This document shows, one piece after another, positions 24,233 to 34,861 of a stretch of 64,000 bases of DNA; positions within the stretch are counted from its first letter, which is position 1; every line of letters begins with the position of its first letter. Where the stretch lies: positions 127,690,906 to 127,754,905 of the forward strand of contig NC_133391.1 of assembly GCF_047511655.1 (NCBI RefSeq). Direction: 5' to 3'. Made by a program: the position numbers and the translations under genes. Origin of the DNA: Castor canadensis (Eukaryota; Chordata; Mammalia; Rodentia; Castoridae). The notes below the pieces were generated by a model, which saw nothing but the letters and a program-made list of their open reading frames with translations, ran no database searches and was not told the DNA's origin.

Positions 24233-25010
24233 AATTATAATTACAATCTTAATACAGTCTGACAACAGAATATTAAAACCTAGACATGAAAAGATAATCT
24301 CAAAAGAACATTGGTCTGATTTTCTCTCTAAAAGCGTTATGTGATTACACAATGGAAAATGGAAAATAGTTGATATATGAAAAATTAGTTGAAAATATAA
24401 AAACCTAGAACTTCCGAATTCAGTCTCCAAAAATTCATTCTACTTACCATTATTACTAATTATTCTTCAAGAGGTCACATGAATCAGAATGGAGTTTTTG
24501 AATTTCAGACTGTTTCACTTCCTGACTAAGGAAACTTAAGAACATAAAATGTAAACTCAGCAAAAGCAAGAATTTGGGACCAGGATGTCTGTGATAATTT
24601 AGTGAACTATATTTATAGCCTAGCACCAATAAATTTTTCTTCACTTTTTAAACTAGATTCTAAATATATACTTTATACTCTGAGGGATACTGAGGATACA
24701 GCTTTTAGAATTAGACACTTGGATGCAGTTCCAAATGACATCCTATGCCCTTAAGTTTTCAATGAGAACCAATGTTCTAAAATGAGATTTTAAGATAAAC
24801 ATAAAATTTAAGTTCAGTGAAGGAATTTGATAAGCCAGTAGCTAGCTACTTGCTACATATCAGGGGTCTATAAAGTTCTGAATTTCTAATACTTTTACCT
24901 GTAGGTAACCATACTCCATCTTATTTAATAAAAGATTCAAGTCATCCTATTACATAAACAAATACAGTAACAATATAGGATACCTGTTCTAGGAAAAATA
25001 TATTTAGAAA
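24233..25010. other. Intergenic sequence
   Basis: AT-rich, with no gene or clear repeat. Confidence 0.45.
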
Positions 25011-25013
25011 GAA

Positions 25014-25070
25014 ATGCAGGGGTTTGTTCAGTGGTAGAGTACATGTTTAGCATATGTGAAGTTAGGATGG
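25014..25070 (+). repeat. Degenerate ID SINE fragment
   Basis: The text 'ggtttgttcagtggtagagt' then 'acatgtttagcatatgtgaa' resembles the 5' half of an ID element. It has no tail. Confidence 0.5.
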
Positions 25071-25132
25071 CTCTTGGGTTTCCTGACAGTCGAATCAAAG
25101 AAACACAATTCTCATTGTCAAAAAGTGCTTCC

Positions 25133-25461
25133 AGGCCAGGCATGGTGGCATACACCTGGAATTCCAGCTACTTGGGAGGCAGAGATTGGGAAGATCTTGG
25201 TTTGAGAACAGTCTGGGCAAAAATGTTAGCAATACCCTATCTCAAAAACAAACTGCGTATGAGTGGTTCATTCCTATAATCCCAGCTGCTTGGGAGGTAG
25301 AGGAAGGACAATCATGATCTGAGGCCAGCCCAGGCAAAAGCAAAAGACACTAGTTGAAAAACAAATTAAAAAGCAAAAAAGATTGGGGGTGTGGCTCAAA
25401 TGGTAGAGTGCAAGCATAAGACCCTGAATTAAATCCCCAGTACTGTCAAAAAAAAAAAAAG
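25133..25461 (+). repeat. Trimeric B1-B1-ID SINE
   Basis: Three units run in tandem. The first B1 unit is 'ggccaggcatggtggcatac', 'ttccagctacttgggaggca'. The second B1 unit is 'gagtggttcattcctataat', 'cccagctgcttgggaggtag'. The ID unit is 'gggggtgtggctcaaatggt', 'gaattaaatccccagtac', with an A tail. The same order occurs at 57,834, and reversed at 30,401, 34,139 and 40,632. Confidence 0.85.
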
Positions 25462-28400
25462 AAAAAAGTGGCTTCCAAAAATTTTTCCTAGAATCACATT
25501 CTAAAATATCTTAGATGAGACTTTTTAATATAAAGGGCACTGTCTGACAATGTCCCTGACAATAACATATAGAAAATGCAGTTAAAATGTTTTGTATGGT
25601 TATTTCAGGCAGCTTGCTTAGATGAAAGCAGAAGGCTGAAATGAAGATGCTACTTGGTGAATGTGATGGTGCTAGCAGCTGCTTTTGCACTACAATTTTT
25701 TTATACTATACATGGACTAGTTTTCTGCAATTCTTGTTTGATGGCAAGGAGAATCCAGTGCTGAAATAAGAGGTATCTTGAGGCCAGGCGTGGTGTTACA
25801 CAACTATAATTCTCAGTCCAGTACTAATTCCTTTTATCAATGAAAATGATGAATCACTACTTTCCTTCCTATAAATTATTTTACATACCTGGAAATCATT
25901 AAGTAACTAGACTTCTTTCATTAATGATATAACCACAGTTATTTAAAACTTTCCCCAAACATCTGACCTTTTCTTCTGAGGGTAACTGATCTCAGAATAG
26001 TTTACTTTCTAGTGGGAAAACAGACAATAAACCAGTAAACAAGTAAAATACCAGGATGAAGTAAGTGCTGTGGGAAGGAAAAAAGCAATTGGTAGGAGGA
26101 GGCCATTTGTGAGAAGGCAGCACTTGATTTGAAACCTCTAGGAAAGCAATGTCTACAAAGATATGAGAAGAATGTTCCAAGCAATTTTTAACTAAAGGTT
26201 ATTTTGCTATGTATTTACATGCATTCCTTCTGAATTATATAACCTTGCACTGCTCCCTACTGAATGTTCTGATTCTGAGGAAAAAGTCTATCTTTTAAAA
26301 GCTTTTCATTACCTCCTTCATGGTGTATTTGTATGTTTAAGAATGCTAATTTAAACAAGTATTTCCTAGTAATATTAATACTTAACCTAGGTGCTTTGCC
26401 CAAGTAATGATAGCAGTTAAAAATAATTATAATTGAAAAAAATTCCTTTGTTTTACTGGACAGGCCCAAATAAAATTTTCTAGGAAACAATTTGGTAAAC
26501 AAGCTGAAAGGAAATTGGGAGAGTTTGATAATTAAGAAGACGAGGCTAAGGGCACGATGAACCCGTTGGATCAGTAGAATTCTATACTAGTGAAAGAGCC
26601 CAGCACAGAAGTGATAGATTACACATGTGGGATGAGGAAGCAAATCAACTGGCAAGGTTGGGAAAACCTTTCCCAGCTCTTTGAGACGTGCTGCCACCAC
26701 CTGGGCAATAGGCAATTTTGAAGAGGAATTTTAGCTATTAGCAGTTAAAAACAATTAGACTCAGAAAACACACTTTCATTTTATGAAATAAGTCCTTTTG
26801 CCAAGCCTTTGAACATTACAAACAAGGAAGGATTTTGGCAAGATGTGTTTAGAATCCTGCTTTACTCTTTAAGTCTCTGGTTCCTTACCTGTAAAATGGG
26901 TATAAGAACCTAATACTGAGGGGTTATTTGGTCTTAGGATTAGTGGTAACATCTGAGAAGCTCAGTACCTGTTACATACAAAACAGTAATCTGCTTTAAA
27001 AATTATTATTCTTCAGCATGAACTTTAAATAAACTAAAACCAGATTATTTCTTAATGTCACATACGTATGTCTACTTAGAAATGTATTTGTATTTTCAAT
27101 GGAAGGGAAAAAAAAACTAATGAAAACTCAGAAAGAAACCAATTCCATCAAAATAAATAAGTGAAGGTAATGTAGAGAAGTTTGTACATGTGCAGGTGAG
27201 CAGTGTGTCCAAAGTTTTTAATCAAGAGTAATTATTATAATAGAATCTTATTCAAGTTTCACTTGTTTACAATTTGGAAATGGGTGAAAGTGAAATGTAA
27301 CTTTGTACTTTTCAAGGGAAAAGAACTTTAAAGCAAACAGTGACACAACTTTGTCAGGCACGGAGGCTCCCTTACAAAACACAACTGCAGTAGAATACTC
27401 AAGCGCTGATTGGGCTGCCAGTATGATATGCTACACAGAAACTACTCAAAGGCAGATAGTGTAGGGTAGGATAATAGTGTAAGGTTTACTACTTTGCTTA
27501 AATTACACGAATAGTATTTCTTAAAGATAAAGGAGAACTTATTTCCTTGTTATTTAAAAATGGTATTCTGAAAGACCTCGGAGAGAGAATAAAAACCAGG
27601 TTACTGATCTTTTCAGAGTAAAACAGAAGATTGGCAATGGTGTTTCTACCAAACACTTTACCATATTGCTGTTGTACAGTCCAATTTATGGACTGTAAAG
27701 CTGAAAGGTCATTAGCAATCACCTAGGATGCTTTCTACATATACAAGAGGGAACAGGCTCAGAGTGCATTATCAAAGTAAGAGTATAGAGATCAGTACTG
27801 AGACTCAAAAGCTAAGACGCCTCACTATCTCAAGTAGTCCAGTGTGGGGACCAATCTTACCTGTTGTTAAGGCAATGCAGATTGCAGTAAGGAGCTTCAC
27901 TGTGACAACCCCTATGCTGCTCTTGGGCTTGCTGCCTTTCTTGTAAACTAGAACTCAGACCAGCAATTAGTTGTAAAGTCATGGTCTGGATTACAGCCAA
28001 AGCACTACCAAAGCTTCCTCCTTATGCACCTTTTCTTTGTGCCCCACATTCCTGTACCTTTAACCAGAGATGTAGCAGTGCAGTTTCCTGGGAAAACTGT
28101 CTATCCAAGATTAAAATAAAACACCCACACATTGGCCTCTGGAGTGTGAAAGACATTAAAAGAATAAACTCTGACCCTAATCCTGGATTCACTATTTGGG
28201 CAAGTCTTAAGAAATCAGAGCTAACTCTAGCAAGTAAAATTTTCAGTAACACAATCCAGTTATGAGTCTGCTTGTTCTGGCTACTTCAGGTATAGGCTAG
28301 GTCTAAATCATCATCCAGGTTTTCAAAAAAGAATGAGTAAGAAAACAAATTCTGGTACTACAACATACAAACATTTTAACATACGCCCAGCAAGCAATAT

Positions 28401-28890
28401 TTTAGATCGTTAGATTACCTGCCAAAAGTCTGTTCCTTGGTAAATATAATAGTTACTGTTGTTATACCTAAACTAGTTGTACATGCCTGAGCTTGCTCCT
28501 CACAGAGAACATTCTATACTCTCAAGAATAAAAACTTGCTTTATTTGGCGCACAAGAGTGCAGAGGTCTTGCGACATTTGCCAGAAGTAGTCAAACAGTG
28601 CAAGCAACTGAGTACAGGCAATCACAAAATGTGTGCACCAACCAAACCGGAGCTAATTTTTCAGTTCCTGTCGATTAGAAGACACTATGAACTCGTTCTT
28701 TCAGCTTGTTGATTTCTGCAGCCCTCTACGTGTGGACTGAAAGAACAAGGTCCTCGGTGGGAACCCTACGCCCTATTTCTTTATCAAGTCTACTTTGGGC
28801 AAGTGTCGTTCACTCTTTCGTGAAATGAGTTAGGCTCTTAAGTGAAACACAAACCACCACAAAAAGCCCTTTTCCCACAGCATGACAACA
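25462..28890. other. Intergenic sequence upstream of SMIM15
   Basis: A short B1 5' trace occurs at about 25,787-25,803 and MIR-like traces at about 26,860-26,960 and 27,740-27,800. No gene was found. Open frames of 72-94 codons at 27,728-28,265 overlap on both strands and match nothing I know. Confidence 0.45.
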
Positions 28891-29800
28891 GGTCCCCCCG
28901 GTCAACTAGGTTCGGCAGATCCGGCCCAGCCGCAAGAAGGGCAAGGGTGAGGTCGCCATGGTCCTTCCAGGTGGCCATGTGGCCTTGCCTTCACTTGGGG
29001 CAGTTCATGAGGACCGCCTCCTTTCTAGCTGAGGTTCCCTGGCCTGAGATCCCCGCGGCCAAAGTCGTCACCTAGCGGGACCCCACAAGGTGTGCGGCTC
29101 CAGCAGAGGACGGGAGCGAAGCCCAGCAGTCTCAGGGCCTCTCCCGAGGCCGCCCCACGCCCTCCCACTTTGTCCCCAGCCTGGGACTCCGACCGCAGGA
29201 GCACGGCCACAATGCCCAGCCCCCGCGGCCTCACCTGCTGCTCCCCGGAACTTTCCGCGTCGCCCCCGCCCTCGCCCTCGCCCTCGCCCCCGCCCCCAGC
29301 GTGCTCGCAGCCGGGCCCCGGACCTACATCAATGGCGCAGCCGGAAGCTGGCCTCTCGACTTCCTCACACCCTGTCGGAGCCCGGCCCGGCCGGACGGTG
29401 GGCGGGGCGTGACGGCCGCAGCTTCCTCCTGCCTGCTTCCGGTCCGGCGGTGAGTTGGGAGTGGGAGTCGGACCCCTGGGGCATAGGAGAGGCTGGTGAT
29501 GGCTGCGGCCCCGGGTTGCCTGCGCTCATCCGAAGCGAGCGTGCGGGCGGACGGGTGTGGCGGGTGGCGCCGTGCTTCCGGGCCTCGGCTCTGCGAGCCC
29601 TGCCGGCCCGCGCTCGCCGAGGCCGGGGCGGGAGCGAGTGTGGCTGCCCCGGGCGGGCGTGCAGGAAGAGGGAGCCGGAGGAGTTGGCCCTGAGCAAATG
29701 GGGAAACCAGGGTGAGGCTGGAGGCCTGGCCCTCGGCCCAGCCCAAGGAGCCCCGCTGGCGTTTTTGACGGAAAAGAGCGTATCTGTTTTTGAAAGTGAG
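28890..29800. promoter_or_regulatory. CpG island, SMIM15 promoter region
   Basis: This is the only strongly GC- and CpG-rich block in the window, densest at 29,040-29,680. It carries a run of CGCCCT/CGCCCC hexamers at 29,264-29,298 (Sp1-type GC boxes), a GGGCGGGGC box with adjacent GTGACG at about 29,400-29,413, and ETS-type CCGGAAG and CTTCCGG motifs near 29,340 and 29,436. There is no TATA box, fitting a housekeeping promoter. It lies about 2.5 kb upstream of the SMIM15 coding exon on the same strand. CpG-island promoters often fire in both directions, and I recall an antisense lncRNA at the human locus. The long open frames here (up to 237 codons) on both strands follow from few AT-rich stop codons and are not called as genes. 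Confidence 0.85.
29330..29449 (+). other. SMIM15: Candidate noncoding first exon of SMIM15
   Basis: A strong splice donor, GCG|GTGAGT, lies with its GT at 29,450-29,451, directly downstream of the GC boxes. The next well-formed acceptor on this strand near the coding exon is at 31,923-31,924. The transcription start is not visible, so the left edge is nominal. An additional 5' UTR exon may exist between them. Confidence 0.5.
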
Positions 29801-30400
29801 TGAGGCTGGAGTCCTGGCGAGGAGCGAGGGGCCCGCCGCATGGGCGGGCTGGGGACCAACCGTCTCTCCTTCCTTTGCCATAAAGCAGGTCCTTCGCTCC
29901 CGCTCTACTCCTTTTTGCAAAGTTCTTTTGCTTATCTCTCTGGCCCTTCCATTAGTTCATTCTTGGGCTGGAGAAGACTCGATCTCCAGAGACCCTGTTT
30001 ACAGTGTGACTGGGGACGTTGAGAACTGGGGCTGGGGTGGATAAGATCTAAGGCACTTTCATTTGTCTTCAGTTGAAGATAGGAAGAAACCCTAGGAACC
30101 CAGTGGTAGCTTGCTTGAGGTGATGCGAATGTCGGGTAATGTATCATTTGTTTTGGTTGTCGTCTTGTTTCCGTAGAAAGGACACGAATGTACAATAGAC
30201 AACACAGCCTTTAAGGAGTCAGGCTAGGTATTTGCTTTTGTAATTTATACCTAGTTGAATGAGTAAATGAATGGCAACTTTAAAAAAAATATAAAACGTT
30301 CAAGTTCTATGGATATGATATGCATAACCGGTGAGCCAGCTTGTTTTTATAAGTCAAGTAGCATTTAGTAAAACACATAATTTCCATTGATGAGGATTTA

Positions 30401-30720
30401 CTTTATTTTGCTGCTGTGGTTGAACTCAGGGCATTCTGCTTCCTAGGCAGGTACTCTATCACTTGAGCCATGCCCCAGTCCTTTTTTGCTTTAGTCATTT
30501 TTTAGGTAGGGTCTTGAGTGTTTTTTGCTGGTCTTGGACCCGGATCCTCCTACGTAGGCCTCACAGTAGCTGGGAGTACAGGTGTGTACCACCATTACTG
30601 TTTTGTTTGTTGAGATGGGAGTCTTCTGACTTTTTTGGCCAGACTGGCCTTGAACCATGATCATCCCGATCTCTGCCTCCCGAGTAGCTGGGATTGTAGG
30701 CACATGCCACTATACCCTGC
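30401..30720 (-). repeat. Trimeric B1-B1-ID SINE, minus strand
   Basis: On the + strand the order is an ID unit ('gtggttgaactcagggcatt', 'cacttgagccatgcccca'), then a B1 unit ('gtagctgggagtacaggtgt') and a second B1 unit ('gagtagctgggattgtaggc'). It lies in the SMIM15 5' intron, antisense to the gene. Confidence 0.85.
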
Positions 30721-31024
30721 TGTGATTAGGATTTTATTGCAGGGCATTTGCAGTTGTGGTAAACTCAAATGGGAAGAAATAGGTCTTAAAAACTTAGAGT
30801 TGACAGGCAATTTTATATATCATTTATATGTTCCATATGGAGAATTTAGAATTTTTCCATTTAACATTTTGTTACAATTCTGAAAGTTGTGACTTAAGTG
30901 TTTTTTCTTTTTAATTCAACCACTATATAGAATTTAAACCTCTCAGAAGTGTATGATAGAACTAAAGAAGAGGACACCAACCAAGGGTCATCTGAAATTG
31001 TGATTGGCTCACTGATAATCCCAG

Positions 31025-31924
31025 GACAAAATTAGAGATCACTACTCAAGCATAAGGTAGAGGATTTTTTACATCCCACCTGAAATTTTAAGTCACTGTT
31101 TGCACCCATTCCCTGTCCAGGTATTCTAATTCCATTAACGTCTGAGTAGGGTTCGACACAAACAGGAAAGGTAAGAAAGCCCTCTTCTGGGGCAAAATAG
31201 AAAATGCTGCTTAAGTCCACAACATTCTTGTTTGCCAGATAACTTTCCCTTATCAACTCAAAAGGAACAAAATGCATGGCACTTGTCATGGCTGCTTTTC
31301 TCATTGATCAAACTATATTTATTGCAGCAGGGATCCTCAAAGCTGAAAGGGCAAAAAATGGCACATTACTTTTGCTTATGCCTCTTGGCTTGTGAATGTG
31401 GATAGCATGGCTTTCTTACACTCTTTTTTTTCCATTCCTGGAAATAGCCATCCATCACCCTCCTTTTTCTGAGAGCATTTCTCGTAATCTGTGGCTTGTC
31501 CTTTTCAAACATGAAATTTGATTTGTACTTTTGTTAATTAGTACTTGGTAGTACTAAGGGTATGTCAACAAGTGACACAGGATTCAGCTGTTTCCTGAAA
31601 TTAATGTATCAGATTCAAGATCTTTGTAAAAGTTTGGTAAGTAAAATTTGTCTTGAATATAGAAAGCATGTGAAAACACATAGTCCTTATGACACAGTCC
31701 TAGTGGTTTTTACTTTTCTATAAATTTTCATCTTTTAAGTGTCACTATTCTGGTTGTCCTAGCTAAATTATTTTTTCCTAACTGGAGCTATTAGCACTGA
31801 TTACTACTAATTAATGCTTAAAAACTAACAAGTGATAATAGAATTCAGAGCTAACTATGTAATAAAATTTTCAGAATTCGATTAACCATGTAGTCTTTGT
31901 CCTGTTGTCCCTTTGCCTCCCCAG
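31025..31924. other. SMIM15 5' intron, 3' part
   Basis: Intron sequence without a clear repeat. A 90-codon minus-strand open frame (31,032-31,304) is unassigned. The intron ends in a good pyrimidine tract and AG at 31,923-31,924. Confidence 0.5.
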
Positions 31925-31945
31925 TTTCCTAAGGCTGCTACAAAG

Positions 31946-32170
31946 ATGTTTGACATAAAGGCTTGGGCTGAGTATGTTGTGGAATGGGCTGCAAAGGACC
32001 CATATGGCTTCCTTACAACAGTTATTTTGGCCCTCACTCCACTGTTCCTAGCAAGTGCCGTACTGTCCTGGAAATTGGCCAAGATGATTGAAGCCAGGGA
32101 GAAGGAACAAAAGAAGAAACAAAAACGTCAAGAAAATATTGCAAAAGCTAAACGACTAAAAAAGGATTGA
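31946..32170 (+). CDS. SMIM15: Small integral membrane protein 15
   Basis: The 74-residue product starts [20 protein letters not shown] and ends KRLKKD, which I recognise as SMIM15; the length equals that of the human protein. Residues about 21-42 ([20 protein letters not shown] and following) form one hydrophobic transmembrane segment. The segment from about 43 to the end is very rich in Lys, Glu and Arg and is predicted to be helical and to face the cytosol. There is no signal peptide. Molecular function is not established for the family. The whole CDS sits in one exon that begins after the acceptor at 31,923-31,924. The ATG at 31,946 has A at -3, and the upstream in-frame codons belong to the intron, so this start is secure. 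Transcription comes from the CpG island at about 29.4 kb. The gene converges on NDUFAF2. The frame is intact, spliced and in its expected neighbourhood, so this is the real gene rather than a retrocopy. Confidence 0.96.
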   Translation: MFDIKAWAEYVVEWAAKDPYGFLTTVILALTPLFLASAVLSWKLAKMIEAREKEQKKKQKRQENIAKAKRLKKD

Positions 32171-32397
32171 AAGAATGAACAGGATCTGCAACCAGAGAAG
32201 AATCATTTGGAAAATCAAACAGCTTTGGAAGGACTCACTAAGGTCTTTGGATTTCACAATAGGATTACTTAGTAAATTAAATCTGACAATGTGGAAGAAT
32301 CATTTCAGTTCTGACCTCAATACTGTAATAACCTTTAGGCTTGAGTATAAAAGTTTGTTGGTATCTGTTGGCAGTTATTTTAAATTATCATCATATA

Positions 32398-32677
32398 GGT
32401 GAAACATCCCCAATTTGAAAATTCAAAACCCAAAATGCTCCAAAATCAGAAATTTTTGTGTACAAACATGATGTCACAAGTGGAAAATTCCACACATGAC
32501 CTCATCATGAGTTGCAGTCGAAACACAGGTGCACTGATAATACTGTATGAATTTTGTGTTTGGACTTGGCTGCCATTCTCAAGCTGTATCATTATGTATA
32601 TGCAAACATTCCAAAATCTGAAAAAAATTTGAAATGCTTCTGGTCCCAAGCATTTCAGATAAGGGATACTCAACCTG
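32398..32677 (-). mobile_element. Tigger/pogo-type DNA transposon (MITE) in the SMIM15 3' UTR
   Basis: The right end, read on the minus strand, begins 'caggttgagtatcccttatc' and continues 'tgaaatgcttgggaccagaa'. This is the start of a well-known nonautonomous Tigger family. The left end is its inverted, diverged partner ('ggtgaaacatccccaatttg'). TA dinucleotides flank both sides (32,396-32,397 and 32,678-32,679), as expected for Tc1/mariner-pogo insertion. It has no coding capacity. Confidence 0.8.
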
Positions 32678-33732
32678 TAGCACGTATTCTTTATAACTGC
32701 ATCTTATATATTGAAATGAAACATCCTTTGGAGAAAAAGTACTTTTGATTATAAACTCTACTCGAATAGTGATTTAAAATGGAACAGAATCCTTTGTCCT
32801 CTTCTGGACAAAGGATATTAAGAATGTATAATTCAGAATTGCTCTCTCTGAGGTGAAAAGTTTGCTTTTGCTTAAGAGATACAGTATATTAATCACATCT
32901 TTTATCATTACTGCTTATTGGAATGGAATAATTTCTGTTTTTCTCCAAGCAAAATGATACTAATCAATGAGTACATCTGTTTTCTGCATTTTTCCTACAT
33001 TAGTCTTTGAGTCAACTGGTAATTATGAAGACACTCTGCATTTTCCAACTTAATTTTTATAAAGATTTCTCTTGAATATCTTGAATCTCTTGAATATGTA
33101 AAATGCCACCTACTGGATATAACAATTTTCGTACTTCTGAACACTGCCATTTTCTTAGATGGGTTGTTGAGAAAAGTAATAGTATGATTTAAAGCTTGCA
33201 GTAAAAATGCCAAATGCTGTAATACCCTGGAATCAATTTTTTTCTCGAGCTAACTAGAACTCTGAAATAGTCATCAAAAAATTTGCTGATTATATAGATA
33301 ATACTTTTGTTTTAATTCTGTTCTTTGTTTTTATCTTGTGGTAGTGATACCATATTTTTGATGAAACAGGTTTCAGGTGAAAATTAAAAATTCAGATTTC
33401 TTTTGAAGAATTCCTAAGGAGTTAAGTCATACTTCTTAAGTGGTAAAGAAAGTCTTAAATTTTGAAAAAAAAAAAAAATGATGGGTGTAGTAGTGATTGC
33501 ACAAACTAGATGAAATGACTGTGCTATAATTAGAAATACAGAGCTAAAGAATCAGTTTAGTAAAACTGGAACTTTTGACTGTTAAACATGACTTTTCTTA
33601 ATGCATGGTCCAGTAATTTTATTCACTGCAGTATTTTAATAGCTTATTAATGTTTTCTGCACCTCAGACAATGAATTCTAAGTTACAGTAATTGTATAGA
33701 AGCTCTAATTTAAAAATGAAACTAGATACTGA

Positions 33733-33738
33733 AATAAA
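33733..33738 (+). terminator. SMIM15: Candidate polyadenylation signal of SMIM15
   Basis: AATAAA lies about 1.56 kb after the stop codon, with a downstream T/G-rich element 20-40 nt later. Confidence 0.5.
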
Positions 33739-33760
33739 TTTGATACTTTTTTATAAAGAG

Positions 33761-34138
33761 TTTTGGCTTTTTGGGGGGGAGGAGAGTGATTATTTAAGTT
33801 AGGTTTGTAATGTAAGAATTTTCAAAGGCTTATGAATTTTAGTTATAGCTAAACATACTTGTAAATTTAGGAGAGTTTCTCAAATTTGAGAACCTAAGGA
33901 CTCCTGAGAATGTTTATGGACTAGTTGGAACAGCACTGAATGCTGTTATTTTTAGGCTAGCAGTTCTTGCTTTGTGCCAGTGTAATCAACCTATTGCAAC
34001 TCTAGGAACTGAAATAGGAAGTAATTCAGTGTTTAGTTTTAAGTTGGTTATTCAGGTGATCTATGATGTACTTTTTATATTATCACTGAAATTAAAATTT
34101 ATATAGAATTACTGGCCCTGATGAGTCTGCATAGGCCT
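33761..34138. other. Spacer after SMIM15
   Basis: AT-rich sequence with no gene or repeat recognised. Confidence 0.45.
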
Positions 34139-34575
34139 CTTTTTTTTTTCCTTCTCTTTTGGCTGTGCTGGGTTTGAACTCAGGACTTACTTGAGAGGCA
34201 GGTGCTCTACCACTAGAGCTACTCTGCTGACCATTTTTGCATTGGTTATTTTTGAATAGGATCTTGCTTTATTCCCAGGCTGGCCTGGACCATGATCCTC
34301 TTATTTGTACTTCCTACTATAGTTGAATGACAGGTGCACGCCACTGCACTCAGCCATTAGTTGAGATGGAGTCTCATATTTTTTGCCTGGCTGGCCTCCA
34401 ATCTTGATCCTCCCAATCTCTACTTCCCAAGTAGCTAGTATTACAGATTTGAGCCACTTCACCTGGCCTTTTTTGAAGTAGGACCTCCTATAGGCTAGTC
34501 TGGTCTCAAACACAAAATCTTCCTTCCTGTGCCTCAAAATGGTGTGATTTTAGACATGCATCACCATACCTGGCT
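34139..34575 (-). repeat. Four-unit SINE (ID plus three B1 units), minus strand
   Basis: On the + strand the order is an ID unit ('gggtttgaactcaggactta'), a B1 unit ending 'gcacgccactgcactcagc', a second B1 ending 'gagccacttcacctggc', and a third B1-like unit ending 'catgcatcaccatacctggc'. The first three units form the trimer seen elsewhere. The last is either an extra unit or an adjoining separate B1 insertion. Confidence 0.75.
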
Positions 34576-34830
34576 TGCAGAACCTATTTTAAAAGAAGCT
34601 AGGCTAAGATATATCTAAACTTTGTTTGTGTGTCTGTAGTCAAGTTATTCATGGAAAGAATTTATGCATATATATGTATATATATATATGTTTTGTATAT
34701 GGCTACATTTTAGAATTGGAGTAAAAGTACTGAAACAGGATATAAGTCTGAGTTATCTCATAAAGCTGTGGTTTCATTGGTTCTGTTGCCAACATTTATA
34801 GAGTACTTCTAGGGACATGAGATCAGCAAA

Positions 34831-34854
34831 GTGTGTGTGTGTGTGTGTGTGTGT
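34831..34854. repeat. (GT)n microsatellite
   Basis: Twelve uninterrupted GT units. Confidence 0.95.
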
Positions 34855-34861
34855 TTCAGGG

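Larger units (their letters stand above)
32171..33760 (+). other. SMIM15: SMIM15 3' UTR
   Basis: This is AT-rich sequence downstream of the stop. A canonical AATAAA at 33,733-33,738 is followed by a T/G-rich stretch from about 33,761 ('gttttggctttttgg'), making it the best 3' end. This gives a transcribed span of about 4.4 kb. A Tigger-type transposon is embedded at 32,398-32,677. Earlier weak signals could also be used. Confidence 0.55.

Noticed and set aside
29090-29803. A 237-codon plus-strand open frame in the CpG island
   Set aside because: Its composition is Arg/Pro/Gly/Ala-rich as expected from GC content. Other long frames overlap it on both strands and it runs across the exon 1 splice donor. 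No known protein is recognised.
29324-29920. 198- and 164-codon minus-strand frames in the CpG island
   Set aside because: Same reason: low stop-codon density in GC-rich DNA, overlapping frames and no recognised domain. A divergent noncoding transcript is possible but not shown.
31913-31945. An upstream extension of the SMIM15 frame
   Set aside because: It starts at a non-ATG codon inside the intron's pyrimidine tract and crosses the splice acceptor. The ATG at 31,946 is the proper start.
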